This document shows positions 6,114 to 10,517 of a DNA stretch of 10,517 nucleotides, piece after piece (within the stretch, counting starts at the first letter, position 1; every line of letters starts with the position of its first letter). The stretch is from contig MU646395.1 in the NCBI GenBank assembly GCA_026770585.1, forward strand, positions 220,474-230,990. The letters run 5' to 3'. The notes under the pieces were generated by a model. The model was not told the origin of the DNA. It was given only the letters and a program-made list of their open reading frames with translations, and did not search any database. The DNA is from Baffinella frigidus. Taxonomy: Eukaryota; Cryptophyceae; Cryptomonadales; Baffinellaceae. The translations under genes were made by a program, and so were the position numbers.

Positions 6114-9100
6114 CTGCGAGAGAGAACAGAGAGGTTGTGCCGGATGCAAGAGAGGAAAGTGCGTTTTTATAGGGTGACGGCCTGAAAATGGGGTGGTTAG
6201 GCATACTGTATTGCCTAGGACCTCCTACCGTAGGCCGAGGGATCCTAGGCCGAGGGATCCTAGGACCAAAAAGTCTCGGCCTACGGTAGGAGGACCTAGG
6301 CAATCCCGTAGGCCTAACTACCCCATTTTCAGGCCGTTAGCCTATGAGTTTGGAACGGATCAAACCCACGTCGTCTCTCTGCCAGAGAGAACAGTGCGGT
6401 TATTACGGATCGCAAACACGCTCACACATTTAGGTTATCTGCCCTTCGGTTGGCATGGGATGCCGTCAAGTTCGCTGACCTTATCTCAAAAAAACGAGTT
6501 CTAAAACTCGTTTTCTTAAGTCAATTCCCCTACAAATTCGTTAACTTATTCTTTACTCCGCATGAGTTGACAAATTTGTAGAGGAATTGACTTAAGAAAA
6601 CGAGTTTTAGAACTCATTTTCTGAGATAAGACCCCACCACGAACATGTCGGCCCCGGCCTGCCAAGACATGCATTAGGAAGAGTAAAAACACAAAAAATC
6701 TTTGCCCCGGCCGAATTTGTTGTGCATACTTGTACTTGCGTGGGCAATGCATAATAGGTGTTGAAAAAAACTCTGACTGCAACTAGAACTGTGATCAAAA
6801 CTGTAAAAGTGACACTGCGAATAAATAAAAAAAGGAACTGTGATCAACGTGAGTGAAGCACCTGAGCACACGCGAGAATGTTCTCTCCAGAGACGCCCCC
6901 GTCGACACACACGCGGCAGGCTACCCCAGCGTGGGCGATCATCTCTCGCGCGGCGCGTGCCTTCGCCATCGTCTCGCCTTTGTCCGCGTACCTGCCCCAC
7001 CCCTTAATTTTTTTAAAACATATATAAAACTACCGAGGTAGGCCCCTTTGCATCAATGCTCATGACCTGCGAGTCTAGGGGGAATGCCTAGGGTGAATTG
7101 TCTAGGGTAATTCCCCTAGACTCTTAGGTTATGAGCCTTCTCCATCGTCTCGGCTTTATCTGCGTACCTGCCACACCCCCCACTTAGCAGCCACCGGGGG
7201 CTTCACGGATACAGTCCATCTAAACGATTTGTACTAGAATCGTATCCATTTGCATTGAATTCTAAAAGCATTTCCCCCGGATATCCGGGGGGGAAGGAGC
7301 TCGGCCGCTGCTAAGTGGTTGCGTCAATGCGGGTGATTCCCATAGAATCGCAGGTTATGAGCCTTCTCCAACGTCTCGCCTTTATCGACGTACCTGCCCC
7401 ACCCCTTTGTAGTTTTATGATATTTTTTTTGAACTCCGCACAGTTTGTTTATCTCTTCAAGTTTTTCTGCCTTCTTAAGGGCCAAATCTTCTCCCCAATT
7501 CGGATTTTCATCATCGAACTTGCATCGATGCCGTCAATTCCCCTAGACTTGCAGATTAGGAGCCTTCTCCATTGTCTCGGCTTTCTTGGCGTACCTGCCC
7601 CACCCCCTTCGATCAATTCCCAAAAGATATCAGCTCCAACAAATACTCAAACAGTTTCACACATTGAACATATTTGAGTCGTTTGAAGTGGGTTCAGTTC
7701 GGTCTGAGTTAGTGCTGGCGCCAACCAAGAGAAGCACCCCGAGACGTGCCAGCGTTGTGAGAATGAGCGCATTGCATGCGCAAACAGAGCCTCGCCACAG
7801 GAGAACACGGAAGAGGGTTTAGGGGCAGGCATGAGGATGATGCCATCGAGCTTCGAGTGTGTGTGTATCTAGGGTGGAAGTTATCCCAGGCTCATAACCT
7901 TACAGTCTAGATGCCCTGAGAGCCTAGGTACCCACAGCTGGAGCAGGTGGGGCAGACGTGAGAATGATGACATCGCTCTGGGGAGTCCCGTGTAAAGTCA
8001 CTCTAGCGATTCCTACGCATTATCTATGGTCTGAGGAAACGTACACATTATCTATGGTGTGAGGAGGTGGGGGCAAACACGAGGATGAAGACGAAAGGCG
8101 TTCCCTACACATTATCTATGGTCTGAGACAGGGACATCTGGTGAACTATCAGAACAAGGAGGCGGTCTCGCTGGCCATTTGCAACGGCATGTTGACAGAA
8201 TGATGAGGCGGGGGAGCAGACATGCGGATGATGACGACGAGCTTCGAGTCCCGTGTAAAGTCACTTCGGCTATTCTCACACATTACCTATGGTCTCAGGA
8301 GGCGGGGCGGACATGAGAATGATGACGTCGAGCTTTGACAGCACTGGACGCACCACCTGCCAGCGGAAAGCCAGCGCAGGTTATTGATCTGTTCTAGTTT
8401 CGGGTTTCAGGTTTCTGGTTTTCGGGTTTCTGGTTTCTGGTTTTCGGGTTTCGGGTTTCGGGTTTCGGGTTTCGGGTTTCGGGTTTCGGGTTTCGGGTTT
8501 CAGGGTTCAGGGGAATGCCTCAATGGGAGTCTCGACGTTGAGCGCGAGGCCTGCTCGGATGCCTGCAGCTTTGATGAGATCCAGTGACGCGTGCACGTCC
8601 TCCGATGCCTCTGGGTGGAACGAGATACAGTCCGCACCTGGTTTGAGGTTTTGGGCATTGGGTTTTGGGTTTTAGGTTTTGAGTGTTGGGTTTTGTGCTT
8701 CGCGTTTTGTGTTTTGTGTTTTGTGTTTTGTGTTTTGTGTTTTGTGTTTTGGGGTTTGGGGTTTTGGTTTTTGGTTTTTGGGTTTAGGGTTTAGGGTTTA
8801 GGGGTTTGGGTTTAGGGTTTAGGGTTTAGGGTTCAGGGTTCAGGGTTCAGGGTTCAGGGTTGAGGCGTTGATGAGGTCCAGTGACGCGTACAAGTCCTCC
8901 GATGCCTCTGGGTGGAACGAGATACAGTCCGCACCTGGTTTGAGGTTTCGTGTTTCGTGTTGAGTGTTTATGGTTCAGGGTTCCGGATTTAGGGTTGAAG
9001 GTTATGGGGTTTGAGCTTGGGGTTTAGGGTTCAGGGTCGAGGCGTTAATCAGGTCCAGTGAGACATGCACGTCGTCGGAGGCTTCTGGGTGGAACGAGAT

Positions 9101-9973
9101 ACCGCCCGCCCCTGGTTTGAGGTTCAGGGTTCAGTGTTTAGTGTTTATGGTTCAGGTTTTAGGGTTTAGGTATGGGTTAGGGGTTCTACTGCAAAGCCAC
9201 AGGGGAAGTCTCAAATTCTTGGACACGACTCTAAAATTACTTGTAAGTTACCTTTTGACGATTTTTAGTCACGTCCTTGGGGTAGAAATTGCCTTTTGAG
9301 GAGAAAATGGCTCCAAAGTAGCGGCAAGGATCCTTGCCGCTACTTTTTGACACTTCCCCTGGGGCTTTCCAGTAGTTGGGGGATAGGGATCAGGAGTGGG
9401 TGTTGTGGTCGAAGAGCGGCGCAAGGCTTACCCACTTCGTCTTTTAGGTCCTGAAGGTTATTTTAACTTCCACCATAGGCGGACACTGGAACTGGTTCTG
9501 TAAGAGGGCTGTAGATGGGATAAAGGCGCACCTGCGGTGATGAAGTCAGCGATGCCGCGATCGACGAGCAGGGTCCCACCGCAGTCCGACTACCCACTGT
9601 CTCTCCGCTTCTCCTTTTAGGCAACTGGCGGTTCACAACCGTATTGCCCAGGCGTACCTTCGGTGATGAAGGCAGCGATGCGGCGGTCGACGAGCAGTGT
9701 TTTGAGGTGCACGTCGATGGACCCCTAACCCCGATCTCCTCAAACCCCGACCCGAATCCCCTATCTCCTCAACCCCCAACCCCCAGATGCATGGCTGTAG
9801 GTAGTTGGGGAACTCCAACTGAGTGGGGAACTCCGACGTAGTCACCCCAGATACAGATGGGATGAAAGCGCACCCGCGGTGATGAAGTCAGCAATGCGGC
9901 GATCGACGAGGAGTGTCTTAAGGTGAACGTCGATCGGCACCACCACCCCGTGAGCTCTCAGCGCCTTACACAC
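5970..9973 (-). CDS. rpe: Ribulose-phosphate 3-epimerase gene, five exons seen (5' part outside or not found)
   Basis: RPE interconverts D-ribulose 5-phosphate and D-xylulose 5-phosphate in the pentose-phosphate and Calvin cycles. Five exons on the minus strand, join(9973-9874, 8637-8519, 8356-8309, 6991-6862, 6113-5970), encode about 179 residues of a (beta/alpha)8 barrel that is usually 220-235 long. Landmarks in order are PIDVHL (metal-ligand His), SFHPEASE, KLDVIILMS, VDGGV (catalytic, metal-binding Asp) and AGADMFVVGSA (phosphate end of the barrel). Introns are about 1236, 162, 1317 and 748 bp; the third probably hides a microexon. Exon A to B joins in phase 1 as A-G-A-D, and exon E to F in phase 0 as ENILACAQ-AGAD; both match family spacing. 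The N-terminal HxDVMDG region and NPGFGGQ were not found. It is either a live gene with further small exons and upstream exons beyond the right edge, or a decaying copy. Cytosolic or plastid location cannot be judged without the N-terminus. Confidence 0.85.
6167..6347. mobile_element. 181-bp foldback element, about 70-bp arms, TSD GTTT
   Basis: Arms 6167-6239 and 6275-6347 (TTATAGG... / ...CCTATGA) share the blocks GGCCTGAAAATGGGGT and CCTCCTACCGTAGGCCGAG; about 7-8 mismatches are seen. The centre holds two copies of CCGAGGGATCCTAGG. GTTT flanks it at 6163-6166 and 6348-6351. It lies in the E-F intron of rpe, between two exon F copies. Confidence 0.85.
6352..6378 (-). pseudogene. Second decayed copy of rpe exon F start
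   Basis: The minus strand has CTGTTCTCTCTGGCAG|AGAGACGACGTGGGTTTGATCC. Both the polypyrimidine/acceptor context and the GACG...GTGGGTT core resemble the intact exon F region (CTGTTCTCTCTCGCAG|GCC...). About 8-9 bases are lost, so it could not encode AGADMFVVG. The element at 6167-6347 is inserted just downstream of it. Confidence 0.5.
6481..6629. mobile_element. 149-bp foldback element with palindromes inside each arm, TSD GACC
   Basis: Arms 6481-6538 and 6573-6629 begin TTATCTC and differ by three substitutions and one indel. Each arm contains its own hairpin, AAACGAGTTCTAAAACTCGTTT or close to it. GACC flanks it at 6477-6480 and 6630-6633. It interrupts a copy of rpe exon F. Confidence 0.88.
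6631..6658 (-). pseudogene. Copy of rpe exon F interrupted by a foldback element
   Basis: After acceptor CTTGGCAG| the minus strand encodes AGADMFVVG, identical to exon F. It then meets the end of the 149-bp element 6481-6629. Beyond the element the sequence GGTCAGCGAACTTGACGG matches the continuation of exon F at about 12 of 18 positions. The element therefore landed inside a pre-existing exon copy. Confidence 0.75.
6862..6991 (-). CDS. rpe: rpe exon E (VDGGV catalytic Asp segment)
   Basis: The exon is 130 nt: one base completing a codon, then 43 codons. It starts YADKGETMAKARAAREM, passes through IAHAGVACRV and VDGGVSGENI, and ends LACAQ. It aligns without gaps to the RPE helix 6 - beta7 stretch that ends in (E/C)VDGGV, and the Asp is the second catalytic acid/base and metal ligand. 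The acceptor is GGGGCAG|GTACG and the donor is GCTCAG|GTGCTT, a good GT site. Its phase 2 start requires a preceding exon of 3n+2 nt, the right class for a missing NPGFGGQ microexon. Three 31-nt copies of its first part lie upstream. Confidence 0.88.
7058..7136. mobile_element. 79-bp inverted repeat fused to exon E copies
   Basis: Arms 7058-7085 and 7110-7136 (GCTCATGACCTGCGAGTCTA.../...TAGACTCTTAGGTTATGAGC). The right arm begins exactly where the exon E copy at 7167-7137 stops. Single arms occur beside the other two exon E copies, and one in the opposite orientation at about 7889-7909. No target duplication was seen. Confidence 0.6.
7137..7594 (-). pseudogene. Three 31-nt copies of the start of rpe exon E
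   Basis: Copies lie at 7594-7564, 7393-7363 and 7167-7137, each with acceptor GGCAG|GTACG and encoding Y(A/V)(D/K)K(G/A)ET(M/L)EK. All three break at GAGAAG|GC. The sequence then becomes GCTCATAACCT...GTCTAGGGGAAT, which is the arm of the inverted repeat at 7058-7136. The intact exon E at 6991-6862 is the fourth member, and the only one to continue into VDGGV. The upstream GGGGTGGGGCAG tract is conserved in most copies. Confidence 0.75.
7180..7318. mobile_element. 139-bp element with 12-bp terminal inverted repeats
   Basis: CCACTTAGCAGC at 7180-7191 is exactly complementary to GCTGCTAAGTGG at 7307-7318. Inside is a second palindrome, TTCCCCCGGATATCCGGGGG (about 7271-7291). There is no clear target duplication. 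It lies between two exon E copies in the C-E intron. Confidence 0.6.
7827..8250 (-). pseudogene. Array of four degraded copies of rpe exon C
   Basis: Copies end at 8218, 8075, 7954 and 7827 and run upstream to about 8250, 8100, 7980 and 7856. They read DSKLVVIIRMS, PFVFILVF, QSDVIILTS and SKLDGIILMP. Each is followed by GCYCCC, keeping the GC donor position of the intact exon. None keeps the acceptor or the VVRPV start. Instead the upstream side carries GACTTTACACGGGACTC and CCATAGATAATGTGT motifs (minus strand), themselves repeated three to four times here. The first of these motifs resembles one arm of the hairpin at 3631-3722. Confidence 0.65.
8309..8356 (-). CDS. rpe: rpe exon C (KLDVIILMS segment)
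   Basis: This is a 48-nt exon of 16 codons in phase 0: VVRPVLSKLDVIILMS. It is the alpha5-beta6 part of RPE, where the family has x-KLDVILLMSVNPGFGGQ. The acceptor is CTGGCAG|GTGGTG. The coding match ends ATGTCC|GCCCCG, again a GC donor. Joining exon B (...ETPIE) to VVRPVLS leaves nine residues between TP and KLD, the same as in E. coli Rpe. The expected next residues VNPGFGGQ are not encoded directly after it. Four degraded copies follow downstream. Confidence 0.8.
8397..8515. repeat. TTTCGGG heptamer array forming the B-C intron
   Basis: About nine near-perfect TTTCGGG units and several degenerate ones (TTTCAGG, TTTCTGG) fill most of the 162-bp interval between rpe exons B and C. It is a one-base variant of the plant/algal-type telomere repeat TTTAGGG. 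It is internal to a gene, so it is an interstitial array, not a chromosome end. Confidence 0.9.
8519..8637 (-). CDS. rpe: rpe exon B (FHPEASE segment)
   Basis: The exon is 119 nt: two bases finishing the split Gly codon, then 39 codons. It reads ADCISFHPEASE, then a helix (VHASLDLIKAAG), then IRAGLALNVETPIE. This is the beta4-alpha4-beta5 region; bacterial and plant RPEs have ITFHxEA and AGVxLNPxTP at these places. The acceptor is AACCAG|GTGCG. The coding match ends at ATTGAG, followed at once by GCATTC, which fits a GC donor; no GT donor is available there. The following intron (8518-8357) is almost wholly GAAACCC heptamers. Without a GC donor the frame would stop at TGA a few codons later. 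Confidence 0.85.
8641..8866. repeat. Telomere-like heptamer arrays between exon B copies (TTTTGTG, TTTAGGG, TTCAGGG)
   Basis: The array starts as degenerate TTTTGGG, passes through about seven TTTTGTG units (8700-8750), then TTTAGGG units (about 8783-8832), then five TTCAGGG units. It abuts the truncated exon B copy at 8867 and ends at the acceptor of intact exon B. The block-wise change of the repeat unit suggests local amplification of variants. Confidence 0.9.
8867..8934 (-). pseudogene. Truncated copy of rpe exon B (second copy)
   Basis: It encodes ADCISFHPEASED then LYASLDLIN after acceptor CCAG|GTGCG. It breaks at the same point as the copy at 9044-9111 (ATCAAC|GCC) and runs into CAACCCTGAACCCTG heptamers. 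It is closer to the intact exon than the first copy. Confidence 0.78.
8938..9043. repeat. Degenerate telomere-like repeats between exon B copies
   Basis: Scattered heptamers (TTTCGTG, TTCAGGG, TTTAGGG, TTATGGG) lie between the two truncated exon B copies, more decayed than the arrays on either side of the intact exon. Confidence 0.8.
9044..9111 (-). pseudogene. Truncated copy of rpe exon B (first copy)
   Basis: It has an acceptor CCAG|G and then encodes GGISFHPEASDD followed by VHVSLDLIN. It stops matching exon B at ATTAAC, where GCC and telomere-like heptamers (CCTGAACCCTAAACC) begin. The second half of exon B (KAAGIRAGLALNVETPIE) is absent. Confidence 0.75.
9112..9185. repeat. Degenerate telomere-like repeats upstream of exon B copies
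   Basis: TTCAGGG, TTTATGG and TTTAGGG-like units run from the acceptor of the first exon B copy up to the left arm of the 190-bp inverted-repeat element at 9186. Confidence 0.75.
9186..9375. mobile_element. 190-bp foldback element with a perfect 32-bp internal palindrome
   Basis: The 30-bp terminal arms (9186-9215 and 9346-9375, CTACTGCAAAG.../...CTTTCCAGTAG) match at 27 of 30 positions. Just inside the right arm, 9315-9346 is a perfect 32-bp palindrome (AAAGTAGCGGCAAGG plus its complement). No clear target duplication is seen; flanks TTAGGGGTT and TTGGGGGAT are only weakly similar. It carries no coding capacity and is probably a non-autonomous DNA element in the A-B intron. Confidence 0.7.
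9532..9578 (-). pseudogene. Partial copy of rpe exon A (third copy)
   Basis: It encodes TLLVDRGIADFITA and ends GCAG|GTGCGCC. Similarity continues into the start of the intron (TTTATCCCATCTACAG versus TTTCATCCCATCTGTAT after the intact exon). The duplicated unit was therefore the exon 3' end plus its intron start, not a processed transcript. Confidence 0.65.
9658..9719 (-). pseudogene. Partial copy of rpe exon A (second copy)
   Basis: It encodes IDVHLKTLLVDRR then IAAFITEG in frame, and ends GAAG|GTACGCC, so the 3' half and donor of exon A are kept. The first third of the exon (VCKALRAHG) and an acceptor are missing. Two substitutions relative to the intact exon are visible (D to A, A to E). 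It lies in the long A-B intron. Confidence 0.7.
9874..9973 (-). CDS. rpe: rpe exon A (His metal-ligand segment)
   Basis: The exon is 100 nt: 33 codons plus one base, phase 1 at its end. It begins VCKALRAHG and continues through PIDVHL, LLVDRRIADF and ITAG. This is the alpha2-beta3-alpha3 part of RPE, and the His of DVHL is the expected metal ligand. The acceptor is ...ATGGCAG|GTGTG and the donor is GCGG|GTGCGC. The split glycine codon is completed by GT at the start of exon B. Three further partial copies of this exon lie nearby, but this is the only one that is complete with both splice sites. Confidence 0.85.
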
Positions 9974-10089
9974 CTGCCATAGATTGGTGCAGTAAAGACG
10001 ATTACCAAAATGGTGGTCAGAAAATGATGTATTAAAGCGAAGAGGCACTCCTAGTTGGCTAATTCCTCGGTACGCATCATCACTAAGTG

Positions 10090-10165
10090 GACTCGCAGGT
10101 TGTCCACTCTGAACGTCGACTCTGAACCCCGTGCGCTTTCAACCCCGCTCTCAGCGCCGCGCACA
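10090..10165 (-). pseudogene. Decayed copy of rpe exon A (upstream)
   Basis: After ACAAG| the minus strand reads TGTGCGCGGCGCTGAGAGC, nearly the start of exon A. An insertion of about 11 bases follows, then the GCACGGGG and CGACGTTCA pieces of exon A, and then similarity fades. The frame is broken, so residues look like CAALRAG...KAHGV and then shift. It lies upstream of the intact exon A in transcription order. It could instead be an exon of a diverged paralogue, but frame loss argues for decay. Confidence 0.55.
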
Positions 10166-10517
10166 CTTGTGGGTAGGTTGGGCAACTCCAAATGTGAGTG
10201 AGCTTCGGTCGGACAGGTAGCGAGCCTCGGCCATGGGCCAGGTCGCGAGCCTCTAGTTGACTGATGTGGAGGGTCACTGAACTCAGGTTTGGTCTCAGCC
10301 TGTGCTCTGGCCTTGCGAGACGCCTCTCGACCCAAGCGGGGTCTCACCAACTTAGTCCCAACACAGAACAGATTTTATTTCGCGAACTGTCCATTTAATT
10401 AATTCCTGGAACATGACCTGCTCTCTCAGGGAGAGAGCCTGTGAGGAGAGGAGGGTGGGTGGAGGGCAAGAGAAGGATTCGTGCACCGGCGACTCTGAGG
10501 GGGCGATCTCGATGATG
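10166..10517 (-). other. Region upstream of exon A copies; N-terminal rpe exons expected but not secure
   Basis: RPE N-terminal sequence should be encoded here or beyond the right edge. Only weak hints are visible: IEIAPS at 10512-10496 (the family starts with a beta strand like KIAPSILSADF), a 21-nt AG/GT-bounded segment ALSLREQ at 10438-10418, and LTFG at about 10200-10190 (the family has VPNLTFG). None carries the HxDVMDG motif. A perfect 8-bp hairpin, GCTCTCTC-AGG-GAGAGAGC, lies at 10420-10438. Confidence 0.2.

Noticed and set aside
5363-6185. Plus-strand open frames of 216-219 codons with His/Thr, Pro and Ser/Leu runs
   Set aside because: They are translations of CA, CAC and CT microsatellites and of the antisense of rpe exon F and its copies.
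7827-8340. CRISPR array, because of regularly recurring short repeats
   Set aside because: Repeats are diverged, unequally spaced, and resolve into copies of rpe exon C with associated hairpin-derived sequence; the window is eukaryotic.
8384-8794. Plus-strand frames reading GFRVSGF and FCVLCFVF repeats, resembling repetitive membrane proteins
   Set aside because: They are TTTCGGG and TTTTGTG heptamers read as codons and lie antisense to rpe exon B and its intron.
8397-9185. Actual chromosome end
   Set aside because: The heptamers are degenerate, occur in several blocks, and are flanked on both sides by rpe exons, so they are interstitial.
9842-10048. A continuous 68-codon minus-strand gene across exon A
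   Set aside because: Only the part from VCKALRAHG to ITAG matches RPE; the flanks read through a clear AG|G acceptor and a GT donor, so it is an exon within intron sequence.

Overview
This is nuclear DNA of a eukaryote, most likely a unicellular alga or protist. No compact bacterial gene fits. Coding potential is in short exons separated by repeat-rich introns. The window holds TTTAGGG-type heptamers, dinucleotide microsatellites and many small inverted-repeat elements. All five well-supported 3' splice sites read AG|G, and two of four 5' splice sites read GC. That splice pattern plus TTTAGGG repeats is reminiscent of dinoflagellates. Chromerids and other algae with this telomere type remain possible, and the taxonomic call is inference only.

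The right half (about 5.75-10.2 kb) carries one recognisable gene on the minus strand: ribulose-phosphate 3-epimerase (RPE), a pentose-phosphate/Calvin cycle enzyme. Five clean exons can be read in order: 9973-9874, 8637-8519, 8356-8309, 6991-6862 and 6113-5970 with the stop. They encode about 179 residues with RPE landmarks (PIDVHL, SFHPEAS, KLDVIILMS, VDGGV, AGADMFVVGSA). The A/B and E/F junctions restore family spacing exactly. The N-terminal part (HxDVMDG region) and the short NPGFGGQ motif between the third and fourth exons were not found.

Every one of these exons is accompanied by one to four partial, decayed copies on the same strand. Copies of the second exon are separated by degenerate telomere-like heptamer arrays (TTTCGGG, TTTTGTG, TTTAGGG, TTCAGGG), which make up the introns there. 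Copies of the fourth exon break off where the arm of an inverted repeat begins. One copy of the last exon is split by a 149-bp foldback element.

The left half (1-5.75 kb) has no recognisable gene. Positions 1-90 on the minus strand look like an intact exon of an unknown protein, and 91-1191 is a field of degenerate copies of it, so the same exon-copying process seems to act on a second gene. Positions 2452-2676 (minus) could be a first exon with a signal-peptide-like stretch. The rest is dispersed and tandem repeats (1930-2345, 2816-3600, 3000-3945 versus 5277-5546), hairpins and microsatellites.

Non-autonomous foldback elements occur throughout. Four (555-596, 1285-1424, 6167-6347, 6481-6629) begin TTAT and sit between 4-bp target duplications (ACAT, AGGC, GTTT, GACC). 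A fifth (3631-3722) is flanked by TAGT. A 75-bp hairpin at 4357-4431 is flanked by a 10-bp duplication, and uninterrupted versions of its target occur elsewhere in the window. All alignments were made by eye.
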